This document shows, piece by piece, positions 35,034-42,945 of a stretch of 49,105 nucleotides of DNA; positions within the stretch are counted from its first letter, which is position 1; each line of letters opens with the position of its first letter. The position numbers and the translations under genes are program-made. Source of the DNA: Actinomycetes bacterium. Its GTDB lineage: Bacteria > Actinomycetota > Actinomycetes > Propionibacteriales > Propionibacteriaceae. The notes below the pieces were generated by a model. It searched no databases. It was given only the letters and a program-made list of their open reading frames with translations, and had not been told where the DNA came from. The DNA lies in the NCBI GenBank assembly GCA_023436925.1, contig JAEZHJ010000055.1:1-49105 (forward strand), written 5' to 3'.

Positions 35034-35449
35034 GAGATGCACAGCGTGGCCCGCGGGAAGACCTGGAGCCGGTCCTTGCCGATCGGGTTGCCGCAGGACT
35101 CGCAGCGGCCGTACTGCCCCGACTCGAACAGCCGGTAGGCGAGCTGGGCCTGCTCGAGCATGTCGCGTGCGTTCTGCACCAGCGACATCTCCTGGTCGCG
35201 CTCGAAGTTGGACGAGCCGACATCAGCCGGGTCGCGTCCCGCGCCGTCCGAGCCGTCCTCGAACAGGTCGGCCAGACCCGCCTCGGCCACCTCGATGGCC
35301 CGCTCCATCCGCTTGATGTCGGCCAGCAACTCCTGGCGGACCTCCTCGACCTCTTCCTCCGTCCAGGGTTCCTCACCCTCGGCGACGGGGAAGGCTGAGG
35401 CATTCGCGTGGACCGCCGATGCGGCGGTGCTACGGCGAGAAGTTGCCAT
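35006..35449 (-). CDS. DksA/TraR-family C4 zinc-finger protein
   Basis: Members of this family bind RNA polymerase through the secondary channel and change promoter response; the actinobacterial ones are little studied. The 147-residue protein has an acidic N-terminal part, a helical middle (EEVEEVRQELLADIKRMERAI, then NARDMLEQAQLAYRLFESG) and a C-terminal C4 finger with C116-x2-C119 and C137-x2-C140. Typical flanking residues are QYGRCESCG and FPRATLCISCK. ATG 35449 follows GGAGAATCG. Its end overlaps lspA, and rluD follows. A DksA-like role is inferred from the fold. Confidence 0.88.
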   Translation of the reverse strand: MATSRRSTAASAVHANASAFPVAEGEEPWTEEEVEEVRQELLADIKRMERAIEVAEAGLADLFEDGSDGAGRDPADVGSSNFERDQEMSLVQNARDMLEQAQLAYRLFESGQYGRCESCGNPIGKDRLQVFPRATLCISCKQREERR

Positions 35450-35482
35450 CGATTCTCCGCTTCTAGTGATGCCTGAGCAGGG

Positions 35483-35488
35483 AGAGTA
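35483..35488 (-). promoter_or_regulatory. -10 box of the zinc-finger/lspA/rluD unit
   Basis: TACTCT on the minus strand lies 33 bases before the ATG at 35449, predicting a leader of about 25 bases with the GGAGAA ribosome site. No good -35 is seen. Confidence 0.35.
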
Positions 35489-35549
35489 CCACCTGCCACC
35501 TGACACTGACGCACCGCGTCTGGCGTGCCGACGGACCCGCCCGGACGTG

Positions 35550-35588
35550 CATCGTCCCGGCACGGCGCAAGGCCGTTCCGGGACGATG
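35550..35588 (-). terminator. Terminator hairpin after divIVA
   Basis: CATCGTCCCGG pairs with CCGGGACGATG and, after one mismatch, ACGGC pairs with GCCGT around a small GCAAG loop: 17 pairs with one mismatch. It begins 39 bases past the divIVA stop and closes the long division cluster before the zinc-finger gene's promoter. Confidence 0.75.
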
Positions 35589-35626
35589 GCAGGTCGTGAG
35601 CCGCGCGCTACCGGCGCGGCCGTCGG

Positions 35627-36598
35627 TCACTCGCCGAGCAGCGCGTCCAGCCGGGGGGTCGGCGAGTTGGAGGCGGGTTCGTTGAGGATCTCCGGGGTGT
35701 CGGACGGTTCGATGACCGACTCCTCCAGGACCTTGATGTGGTTGTGCAGCTGCGCGGTGAGGTTCGAGCGGAAGTTGCTCTCGAACTGGCGCAGCTTGTC
35801 GACCTTGGTCCGCAGCACGTCCCGCTCCTGCTCGAGCTGGGTGAAGAGCTCCTCGCGGCGCCGGTCGGCCTCTGCGTTGACCGCGTCGGAGCGGTTGAGC
35901 GCCTCGGTGGTGACCCGCTCGGCGTTGACCCGGGCCTCCGACTCGATCCGGTCGGCCCGCGTGCGGGCGTCGGTCAGGGTCTCGTGGGCCTTGCGGTTGG
36001 CGTTGTCGATGACGGTCTCCGCCTCGGCGCGGGCCTCTCCGACCAGCCGCTGGGCCTCGACGTGGGACTCGCCCACCAGGCGCTCGGCCTGCTCGGTGGC
36101 CATCTGCAGCAGTCGGGCGACCGCCGGGGAGGCGTCGGCCGAGGAGGTGACGACGATGTTCTCGACACTGCCCTTGGGGCCGTCTGCCTCGGCGGCCGGC
36201 TGGGCCTGGACCTGGGCGGCCTGGGCGTTCAGCGCCTCGATCTCGCGGTTGCGAGCGGCCAGTTCGCCCTGCAGCCGCTCAACCTCGTCGGAGCGGGCCT
36301 GCAGCTCTGCGCGCAGTGCGTCCATCTCGCCGCGGACCGACTCCAGCTCGCCCATCCGGGACTGCAACTCCTGACGCAGCCCGTCATTGTCACCGGAGTC
36401 GCTCGGCACGAAGATGCTGGACGGCTCGCTGGAACTCAGCGCGTCGACCTGCTGCTTGAGGGTCTCGTTCTCCTCCGTCAGCTGGGAGAGCGTGGCCTCC
36501 ACCTTGTCGACAAAGTTGTCCACATCAACCGGCTCATAGCCGTTGCGGCGAGCCAGGTGAAAGCGGGTCTGTCGGACCTGCTCCAGGGTCAGGGTCAT
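35627..36598 (-). CDS. divIVA: DivIVA/Wag31 polar growth protein
   Basis: DivIVA (Wag31) marks negatively curved membrane at poles and septa and directs peptidoglycan synthesis in actinobacteria. The 323-residue protein has the conserved N-terminal lipid-binding domain (MTLTLEQVRQTRF, then GYEPVDVDNFVDKVE with FR/GY/DxF residues). Two long coiled coils follow, one from about 38 to 130 and a basic/acidic one from about 160 to 295, separated by a low-complexity PSSADA-type linker. ATG 36598 follows AGGTGG; an ATG four codons upstream is possible. A good promoter lies about 65-90 bases upstream. It is the last gene of the division cluster. Confidence 0.94.
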   Translation of the reverse strand: MTLTLEQVRQTRFHLARRNGYEPVDVDNFVDKVEATLSQLTEENETLKQQVDALSSSEPSSIFVPSDSGDNDGLRQELQSRMGELESVRGEMDALRAELQARSDEVERLQGELAARNREIEALNAQAAQVQAQPAAEADGPKGSVENIVVTSSADASPAVARLLQMATEQAERLVGESHVEAQRLVGEARAEAETVIDNANRKAHETLTDARTRADRIESEARVNAERVTTEALNRSDAVNAEADRRREELFTQLEQERDVLRTKVDKLRQFESNFRSNLTAQLHNHIKVLEESVIEPSDTPEILNEPASNSPTPRLDALLGE

Positions 36599-36658
36599 CG
36601 TCCACCTCATGATTGTTACTGTCGCGTCGACCGGTGGCCGGCGGGGCGATTCGGATTC

Positions 36659-36688
36659 AGGCTAGTGCAGCGCCGCGCGCCAGTCCAA
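36659..36688 (-). promoter_or_regulatory. Promoter of divIVA
   Basis: TTGGAC and TAGCCT on the minus strand are 18 bases apart, with the predicted start near 36652 and a leader of about 54 bases. It lies between yggT and divIVA and would give divIVA expression independent of the upstream cluster. Confidence 0.6.
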
Positions 36689-36736
36689 GAAACTCTCAGG
36701 CTCCCGCACGACTCTCAAGTAAGGGTTTCGAGCTTG

Positions 36737-37018
36737 CTACAGCAAGGCCGGGACTACGCGCATCGCCACCGACAGCGCGAGGAAGAGCAGCAGGAAACCC
36801 AGGTCCAGCTGGAGCCCGCCGAGCCGCACCGGGGGTACCACCCGCGACAGCCAGCGCAGCGGCGGGTCGGTCAGGGTGTAGACGAGTTCGGCCACCACCA
36901 GCAGCGCTCCGCGGGGCTGCCAGTCACGGATGAAGAGCGGGACCAACGAGAGCAGCGCCCGGACGGTGAGGACCACCAGGTAGAGCCAGATCAGAAAGCC
37001 AAGAACCGCGCCGATCAC
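36737..37018 (-). CDS. yggT: YggT-family membrane protein
   Basis: This small integral membrane protein of 93 residues has two hydrophobic helices (about 3-25 and 70-92), separated by a loop with TDPPLRWLSRVVPPVR, the family's conserved segment. It is encoded between sepF and divIVA, as in many Gram-positive bacteria. Its exact role is unknown, but context ties it to the division or polar growth apparatus. The start is GTG 37018 with GGGAGGCCGGGAC before it, 18 bases after the sepF stop. Confidence 0.9.
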   Translation of the reverse strand: MIGAVLGFLIWLYLVVLTVRALLSLVPLFIRDWQPRGALLVVAELVYTLTDPPLRWLSRVVPPVRLGGLQLDLGFLLLFLALSVAMRVVPALL

Positions 37019-37036
37019 GTCCCGGCCTCCCTGTGG

Positions 37037-37495
37037 TCACGACTGGTTGAAGAACCCACCCGCGATTCGTTCCTTGTCCTCGGCTGCGACGTTGACGTTC
37101 TGCGGCGAGAGCAGGAACACCTTGCTGGTGATGCGCTCGATTCTGCCATGCAGGCCGAAGATCAGCCCCGCCGCGAAGTCGACCAGGCGCTTGGCGTCGG
37201 CGTCCTCCATGTCGGACAGGTTCATGATGACCGGGACACCGTCACGGAAGTTCTCCCCGATGGTGCGGGCCTCGTTGTAGGTGCGCGGGTGGACGGTGAT
37301 GATCCGGCTCAGGTCGGCCTCCCGGGGCATGGTCTGCACCACGCGGCGGCTCTCGAGCTCGGTCACGGTGGCGGGGGCGGACCCGCGCGGGGACACCTCT
37401 TCGGTGATGTCCTCGAACCCCTGGTCGGCCTCGGTGTAGTCGTGGTCTGACACCAGACCAAGCCACACGGCAGCCTTCTTCAACCGGTCAGCCAT
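37037..37495 (-). CDS. sepF: SepF, FtsZ-anchoring cell division protein
   Basis: SepF links FtsZ to the membrane and, in actinobacteria that lack FtsA, is the main Z-ring anchor. The 152-residue protein has an N-terminal amphipathic start (MADRLKKAAVWLGL), a flexible acidic linker, and the C-terminal dimerising domain from about 65 on. That domain contains IITVHPRTYNEARTIGENFRDGVPVIMNLSDM and ends FLLSPQNVNV. ATG 37495 is preceded by GAGGGG. A TAGCCT box about 30 bases upstream may give it its own start. FtsZ's C-terminal peptide, its partner, is encoded 900 bases upstream. Confidence 0.95.
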   Translation of the reverse strand: MADRLKKAAVWLGLVSDHDYTEADQGFEDITEEVSPRGSAPATVTELESRRVVQTMPREADLSRIITVHPRTYNEARTIGENFRDGVPVIMNLSDMEDADAKRLVDFAAGLIFGLHGRIERITSKVFLLSPQNVNVAAEDKERIAGGFFNQS

Positions 37496-37525
37496 CTCAC
37501 GCCCCTCGTCACAGACTCTGGGAAA

Positions 37526-37531
37526 AGGCTA
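37526..37531 (-). promoter_or_regulatory. Possible -10 box of sepF
   Basis: TAGCCT on the minus strand lies 31 bases before the sepF ATG, in the 167-bp gap after pgeF. No matching -35 is visible. It could drive sepF-yggT separately from ftsZ-pgeF. Confidence 0.35.
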
Positions 37532-37662
37532 GCCGCGCGGGGGGTGGCCGCAGGGGACGACACGCGGCGCGCTGACTGGCCGCTACCGGTGCGGCAGAGG
37601 CTCGACCGACGCGGTACCGCCCGGCCGAACGACCGTCCCCCGCCCCGGGTGGCCGCGCGGCG

Positions 37663-38364
37663 TCAGAGCGGCAGCCAGGCGATGCCGGCCTGACGGCCGG
37701 CGGCGGCACCGTCGCGCCGGTAGGAGTGCAGGCCGGGGGTCTCCAGGGTGCAACCGCCCACCTCCAGGACGCGGCAGCCGGCCGCCTCCAGCTGGCGGCG
37801 GGCGGCCCGCCCGAGGTCGAGGGCCGGGGTGCCCCAGGAGGTGGTCGAGCGGGCGCCGGGCAGGGTGGCGGACACCTCGCCGCGCATCGCTTCGGGAACC
37901 TCGTAGCACCCCCCGCAGATGTGGGGGCCGATCCAGGCGGTGATCCTGCCGGCCCCCAGGGCCGCCATCGCGGCCAGGGCGGCGGGCAGGACTCCGGCCG
38001 CCAGGCCCACCCGTCCGGCGTGGGCGGCACCGACCACGGCCGCGTCCGGGTCGGCCAGCAGCACCGGCAGGCAGTCGGCCACCCGCACCGCCACACCCAG
38101 CCCGCGCTCGGCCGTCACGAGGGCGTCGGCCTCGGTCGCGGCGCACCGGCCGGGTTCGGTCGCGGAGTCGACCACCAGAACCCGGGTGCCGTGCACCTGT
38201 CGTGGATGCAGCACGCGAACTCCGAGCGCGTCCTCGACCAGCTGCCAGCCGGGCGCGGCACCGCCGGCGCGGTCGGCCAGGTCGAGTGGCGCCGCCCGTG
38301 AACCGGCGTCGCAGAACGCGATCCCGGCGCCGTCGGCGCCGGGATCGTTGCGGAAGGCGAACAC
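37663..38364 (-). CDS. pgeF: PgeF/YfiH-type peptidoglycan editing factor (laccase-domain)
   Basis: Proteins of this family remove wrongly added L-serine from UDP-MurNAc in E. coli, and relatives act as purine nucleoside phosphorylases (the old multicopper oxidase name is misleading). The 233-residue protein shows the metal-site motifs QVHG, RVADCLPVLL, AAHAGRVGLAAGVL and GPHICGGCYEV. The GTG start at 38364 lies two bases after the ftsZ TAG, so it is cotranslated with ftsZ. The usual next gene in many actinobacteria, yggS, is absent: 167 bases without a supported gene separate it from sepF. Confidence 0.9.
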   Translation of the reverse strand: MFAFRNDPGADGAGIAFCDAGSRAAPLDLADRAGGAAPGWQLVEDALGVRVLHPRQVHGTRVLVVDSATEPGRCAATEADALVTAERGLGVAVRVADCLPVLLADPDAAVVGAAHAGRVGLAAGVLPAALAAMAALGAGRITAWIGPHICGGCYEVPEAMRGEVSATLPGARSTTSWGTPALDLGRAARRQLEAAGCRVLEVGGCTLETPGLHSYRRDGAAAGRQAGIAWLPL

Positions 38365-38366
38365 GC

Positions 38367-39509
38367 CTACTTCAGGAAGTCCGGGACGTCCAGGTCGTCG
38401 TCGGAACCGGCCGGCCAGTTCTCGGCGGGCGGGGTCGCCGGCGAGGGCCGCGCGGCGGCCGCCTCGGGCTCCGCTTCGGGCTGGGCGGGTCGCGGGGCCG
38501 GGGCCGGCGCCGGCTCGGGGGAACGCACCACGGCCGGGCGCGGACGGGCCTTGGGCGGCACGCCGCCGTCGAACCCCGCCGCGATCACTGTCACCCGCAC
38601 CTCGTCGCCGAGCGAGTCGTCGATCACGGTGCCGAAGATGATGTTGGCCTCCTCGTGGGCGGCCTGCTCGATGAGCTGGGCCGCCGCGGAGACCTCGAAC
38701 AGTCCCAGGTCGGAGCCACCCGAGATCGACAGCAGCACGCCGTGGGCGCCGTCGATGCTGGCCTCGAGCAGTGGCGAGGAGACCGCCATCTCGGCCGCGG
38801 CCCGGGCGCGGTCCTCACCGCGGGCCGAGCCGATGCCCATCAGCGCCGATCCGGCGTTCTGCATGACCGCCTTCACATCGGCGAAGTCGAGGTTGATCAG
38901 GCCCGGGGTGGTGATCAGGTCGGTGATGCCGGAGACGCCCTGCATCAGCACCTGGTCGGCCTGGCGGAAGGCGTCCAGGATGGCGACGTGGTGGTCGGTC
39001 ATCTCCAGCAGCTTGTCGTTGGGGATCACGATCAGCGTGTCGACCTCTTCGCGCAGCGCGGCGATGCCGTCCTCGGCCTGGGTCGAGCGGCGCCTGCCCT
39101 CGAAGCTGAACGGACGGGTCACCACACCGATCGTCAGCGCACCGAGCGAACGCGCCACCCGGGCCACGACCGGAGCGCCACCGGTACCGGTGCCGCCGCC
39201 CTCGCCCGCGGTGACGAAGACCATGTCGGCGCCCTTGAGGACCTCCTCGATCTCGTCGGCGTGGTCGTCGGCGGCCTGCCGGCCCTTCGCCGGGTCGGCG
39301 CCGGCACCCAGACCACGGGTGAGGTCGCGTCCAATGTCGAGCTTCACGTCGGCGTCGCTCATCAGGAGCGCCTGCGCATCGGTGTTCACCGCAATGAACT
39401 CGACGCCACGCAGGCCTGACTCGATCATGCGGTTGACGGCGTTCACGCCACCCCCGCCGACACCGACAACCTTGATGATCGCAAGGTAATTCTGCGATGC
39501 AGTTGCCAC
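38367..39509 (-). CDS. ftsZ: FtsZ, bacterial tubulin
   Basis: FtsZ polymerises with GTP into the division ring. The 380-residue protein has GVGGGG at 16-21, the tubulin signature GGGTGTG at 104-110 and the T7-loop segment NLDFADVKAVM. The tail is Pro/Ala-rich and ends in the conserved peptide DDLDVPDFLK, which binds SepF. The GTG start at 39509 follows AAGGTGGG at workable distance; upstream codons are not conserved. A TTGGTG/TAGCCT promoter lies in the 196-bp gap before it. No ftsA gene is present, as usual in actinobacteria. Confidence 0.97.
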   Translation of the reverse strand: MATASQNYLAIIKVVGVGGGGVNAVNRMIESGLRGVEFIAVNTDAQALLMSDADVKLDIGRDLTRGLGAGADPAKGRQAADDHADEIEEVLKGADMVFVTAGEGGGTGTGGAPVVARVARSLGALTIGVVTRPFSFEGRRRSTQAEDGIAALREEVDTLIVIPNDKLLEMTDHHVAILDAFRQADQVLMQGVSGITDLITTPGLINLDFADVKAVMQNAGSALMGIGSARGEDRARAAAEMAVSSPLLEASIDGAHGVLLSISGGSDLGLFEVSAAAQLIEQAAHEEANIIFGTVIDDSLGDEVRVTVIAAGFDGGVPPKARPRPAVVRSPEPAPAPAPRPAQPEAEPEAAAARPSPATPPAENWPAGSDDDLDVPDFLK

Positions 39510-39600
39510 CTGAGTACCCACCTTCTGGTTCAAGTCCGGGGTGCCGGTGCGGGATTGCAGACGAGTCTGTGGGAAGGGCAACACCCATCTCGGCGTGTCG

Positions 39601-39630
39601 AGGCTATGAGACTGGGCAACCGTTCACCAA
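39601..39630 (-). promoter_or_regulatory. Promoter of ftsZ
   Basis: TTGGTG and TAGCCT on the minus strand are 18 bases apart, giving a predicted leader of about 85 bases. The surrounding 196-bp ftsQ-ftsZ gap holds no other supported feature. A dedicated ftsZ promoter here is common among actinobacteria. Confidence 0.55.
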
Positions 39631-39705
39631 GCACCGTGGGTGGCGCTCGGCGTGTACCTCAAGTGCGGGTTCAGGGTTGGCCCGGTCGCGGGGTCGTCGG
39701 GGCCT

Positions 39706-40428
39706 TCACCGCCGGGTCGGATAGGCCGGCGCGGAGACGTCGAAGGTGGTGCCGCCCTCGTCGAGCAGGACGTCGATCACCTGCGACTTGAGCTCCGACT
39801 GCTCGGCGCTGCCCCACAGCACCCGCTCCCCGCCGCGCAGCCGCAACGTGATCGAGTCGCGTCCCCGGGCCTGGATGCTGGACAGCTTCTTGGCGGTGGC
39901 GCTGCTGAGGGAGGAGTAGACGACGGCGGCATCCACCAGGGTCTGCCGGTCACCGGGGTCGGCCTGCACCCTCACCAGACCCTTCGGCAGCGACTTGGCG
40001 GTGTCGAAGACGACCCCGGACGCATCGGCGACCAGGAAACCGGTGCCGGACTCGATCGCGAGCCGGGCGACCCGCTCGCTGACCTCGACAGCCACGGCGT
40101 CGGGCCAGTGGCGGGTGACGCTGACCTCTGCCACCGGCGGCAGCCCGGCGACCCGTCCAGCGATCCCGTCGAGGTCCAGCCGCACCAGCGGCGTGCCCAG
40201 CGGGACGGCGGCCGCGGCCGACACCTCCTCGGGGCTGAGGATGTCCGTGCCTGAGATGGACACCCGGGTGACCGCCAGCACCGGCGAGAAGCCGACCACG
40301 TAGACCGCGGCGCCGAGCACGGCGACCGCCAGCCCGACCAGCGCCCACTGCAGCCAGGCCCGGCGGCGGACCTCGCGCCGCCGACGGAGCAGCCGGCTGC
40401 TGGCGTCGGTCGGAGCGGGCGCCCTCAC
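39706..40428 (-). CDS. ftsQ: FtsQ/DivIB-type division protein
   Basis: FtsQ is a bitopic divisome scaffold that joins the FtsB/FtsL and FtsW/FtsI proteins. The 240-residue protein has a short basic cytoplasmic tail, a membrane helix at about 26-48, and a POTRA domain (about 51-119, starting VLAVTRVSISGTDILSPEEV). A beta domain follows, with the RHWPDAVAVEVSER motif. The GTG start overlaps the murC stop (GTGA). A 196-bp gap to ftsZ follows. Confidence 0.92.
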   Translation of the reverse strand: MRAPAPTDASSRLLRRRREVRRRAWLQWALVGLAVAVLGAAVYVVGFSPVLAVTRVSISGTDILSPEEVSAAAAVPLGTPLVRLDLDGIAGRVAGLPPVAEVSVTRHWPDAVAVEVSERVARLAIESGTGFLVADASGVVFDTAKSLPKGLVRVQADPGDRQTLVDAAVVYSSLSSATAKKLSSIQARGRDSITLRLRGGERVLWGSAEQSELKSQVIDVLLDEGGTTFDVSAPAYPTRR

Positions 40429-41840
40429 TGTCGCTCCGCCAGCCGCGCGGCGAGCGCCGGGCCGACGCCGGTGACGTCCCCCGCGCCCAGGGTCACGACC
40501 AGGTCGGCCGGCCCCACCAGCCCGTCGAGCACGGCCGGCGCGTCGGTGACCGACTCGACGTAGTGCACGCGCTCCGGCCCGAGCACGTCGCGCACCGCCT
40601 CGGCGACCAGTTCACCGGTGACGCCGGGGATCGGGTCCTCGCGGGCCGGGTAGATGCCGAGCACCACGACCTGGTCGGCCAGCGCCAGCGCGCGGCCGAA
40701 CTCGGCGGCGAAGTCGCGCGTCCGGGTGAACAGGTGCGGCTGGAAGCAGGCGACCACCCGCTCGGTGCCGGCGAACACCCGGGCGGCGGTCAGGGTGGCG
40801 ACCACCTCGGTGGGGTGGTGGGCGTAGTCGTCGACGATGGTGACCCCGGCGACCGTCCCGACCCGCTGGAAGCGCCGGTGGGTGCCGTTGAAGGCGGCTG
40901 CGGCGGCTCGCAGCCGGGGACCGTCCACTCCCAGGGCGCGGCCCACCGCGTAGGCGATGGCTGCGTTGTGCAGGTTGTACCGGCCCGGCACCGCCAGTTC
41001 CAGCGGCCCGACGTCGTCGGCGGCCTGCAATTCGGCGTGGGCGCCGGCACCGCTGTACCCCAGCCGGAGCAGCCGGACGTCGGCGTCAGCGGCCTCGCCG
41101 ACCAGCACCACCTGCCGGTCGGTGCCGGCCAGGCGGCCCGCCAGGGCCCGCGTCCCGGGATCGTCGGCGTCCAGGATGACGGTGCGCACCCCGGGCTGCA
41201 GGGCGAGGGTGGCGAAGCCCTCGGCGTAGGCCTCGGCGGTCCCCCAGTTGTCGAGGTGGTCGGCCTCGATGTTGGTGACCACGACGATCTGGGCGGGGTA
41301 CTGCAGGAAGGAGCCGTCGGACTCGTCGGCCTCGATGACGAAGGCCGGGCCGGAACCGACGTGCGAGCTCTCCCCGGACGAGGTGAGCGGCGACCCGATC
41401 ACATAGGACGGGTCGGTGCCGCACTCGGAGAGCAGGACGGCGATCATCGCCGAGGTGGTGGTCTTGCCGTGGGTGCCGGTGACCGCCACTCCCGTGCGGC
41501 CGAGCATCAGCGCGCCCAGCGCGGTGCTGCGGTGCCAGACCCGCAGCCCGCGGCGGCGCGCCTCGACCAGTTCGGGGTTGGAGTCGCGCACCGCCGAGGA
41601 GACGACGACGGTCGACGCCTGCGCCAGGTGGGCGGGGTCGTGGCCCACCTCGGCGCGGATCCCGCGGGCCCGCAGGTCGCGCAGCGTCGCGGAGTCGGAC
41701 TGGTCGCTGCCGGAGACCGGGATGCCCAGGTCGGCGTACATCGCGGCGATGGCGCTCATCCCGGCGCCCCCGATGGCGATGAAGTGGACCGCCCCCAGCT
41801 CGTCCAGCGGGGCTAGTTCCACCGGTTCGATCAGCGGCAC
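40425..41840 (-). CDS. murC: UDP-N-acetylmuramate--L-alanine ligase
   Basis: MurC adds L-alanine to UDP-MurNAc, the first amino-acid step of peptidoglycan precursor synthesis in the cytoplasm. The 471-residue protein has an N-terminal UDP-binding fold with FIAIGGAGMSAIA, the ATP-binding GTHGKTTT at 122-129, EADESDGSF, and the C-terminal domain with DDYAHHPTEV. It starts at GTG 41840, one base after the murG TGA, and ends overlapping ftsQ. No ddl gene lies next to it. Confidence 0.96.
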   Translation of the reverse strand: MPLIEPVELAPLDELGAVHFIAIGGAGMSAIAAMYADLGIPVSGSDQSDSATLRDLRARGIRAEVGHDPAHLAQASTVVVSSAVRDSNPELVEARRRGLRVWHRSTALGALMLGRTGVAVTGTHGKTTTSAMIAVLLSECGTDPSYVIGSPLTSSGESSHVGSGPAFVIEADESDGSFLQYPAQIVVVTNIEADHLDNWGTAEAYAEGFATLALQPGVRTVILDADDPGTRALAGRLAGTDRQVVLVGEAADADVRLLRLGYSGAGAHAELQAADDVGPLELAVPGRYNLHNAAIAYAVGRALGVDGPRLRAAAAAFNGTHRRFQRVGTVAGVTIVDDYAHHPTEVVATLTAARVFAGTERVVACFQPHLFTRTRDFAAEFGRALALADQVVVLGIYPAREDPIPGVTGELVAEAVRDVLGPERVHYVESVTDAPAVLDGLVGPADLVVTLGAGDVTGVGPALAARLAERQ

Positions 41841-41841
41841 C

Positions 41842-42936
41842 TCACTCGCCCTTCCCGGCCTGCAGCACCAACTCGGCCAGCGCTTCGGCCGCCCCGGACG
41901 GCACCAGTTCGCGGCAGGTGCTGCTCATGGTGGCCAGCCGGCCCGGCTGCCGGACCAGCCCGATCACGGTGGCGGCCAGCAGGTCGGGGCTGAGATCGGA
42001 GTCGGCGACCAGCAGCGCGGCGTCCGCCTCGACCAGGAACCGGGCGTTGCGGGCCTGCTCGCCGTTGCCGTGCGGCAGCGGCACGAAGACCGTCGGCAGC
42101 CCGACCATGGCGGTCTCCATCACGGTGCCCGCCCCGGAGCGGCCGACCATCAGGTCGGCGGCGGCGTAGGCCTGCTCCATGGCGTCCACGTACGGCAGCG
42201 GCAGGTACACCGCCCCGGTCAGGTCGTCGCCGCGTTGGACATGGTCGTCGGTGAAGTTGCCCGCCCCGAGCACGTGCACCACGTTGATGCCCGCCGCCAG
42301 CAGGGCGTCGACCGCGCCGGCCAGCGCGGTGTTGATGCTGCGGGCGCCCTGGGACCCGCCGCTGACCAGCAGGACGGGCAGGTCGTTGGTGATCCCGAAC
42401 CCCGCCCGGGCGGCGGGCCGGGCCGCAGCACGGTCGAGGGTGGCGATCGCGTCGCGGACCGGGAGCCCGAGGTAGCGGGCCGACGGCAGCCGGGTGTCGG
42501 GGAAGGAGACGGCGACGTACCTGCTGAACCGGGCCGCAACCCGGTTGGCCAGGCCGGGCACCGCGTTCTGCTCGTGCAGCACGATCGGCAGCCGGGCGCG
42601 CCGGGCGGCCAGGTAGACCGGCAACGAGACGTAGCCGCCGAAGCCGACCACCACCTCAGCCTTGTGTCGCTGCAGCAGCCGGGCCGCCTCCCGGACCGCG
42701 CCGCGCAGCCGTCCGGGGACGGCGGCGAGCTCCGGGGTGAGGCGTCGCGGCAGCGGCACCGGGGGGATCAGCGCCAGTTCGAGGCCGGCTTCCGGGATCA
42801 CCCGCGTCTCCAGGCCGCGGGGCGTCCCGATGCACAGCAGCGACGACTCGGGGGCGAGGCGCTGGAGCTGTTGGGCGGTCGCGATCAGCGGCGAGGTGTG
42901 CCCCGCCGTACCGCCGCCTGCGAGGACGATGTTCAC
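41842..42936 (-). CDS. murG: MurG, UDP-GlcNAc:lipid I N-acetylglucosaminyltransferase
   Basis: MurG converts lipid I to lipid II on the inner face of the membrane. The 364-residue protein has the acceptor-site loop GGGTAGH at 7-13, GFGGYVSLPVYLAA, and the donor-site SGGSQGARSIN. RSGAGTVMETAMVGLPTVFVPLP, in the C-terminal half, recognises UDP-GlcNAc. It begins at GTG 42936, nine bases after the ftsW stop, with only GAGG directly in front, so translation may depend on coupling. The family and pathway are certain. Confidence 0.96.
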   Translation of the reverse strand: MNIVLAGGGTAGHTSPLIATAQQLQRLAPESSLLCIGTPRGLETRVIPEAGLELALIPPVPLPRRLTPELAAVPGRLRGAVREAARLLQRHKAEVVVGFGGYVSLPVYLAARRARLPIVLHEQNAVPGLANRVAARFSRYVAVSFPDTRLPSARYLGLPVRDAIATLDRAAARPAARAGFGITNDLPVLLVSGGSQGARSINTALAGAVDALLAAGINVVHVLGAGNFTDDHVQRGDDLTGAVYLPLPYVDAMEQAYAAADLMVGRSGAGTVMETAMVGLPTVFVPLPHGNGEQARNARFLVEADAALLVADSDLSPDLLAATVIGLVRQPGRLATMSSTCRELVPSGAAEALAELVLQAGKGE

Positions 42937-42945
42937 CTCGACAGG

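Noticed and set aside
37496..37662. Small gene in the pgeF-sepF gap
   Set aside because: No frame with a start, ribosome site and plausible composition was found; open frames there are extensions antisense to or within pgeF.
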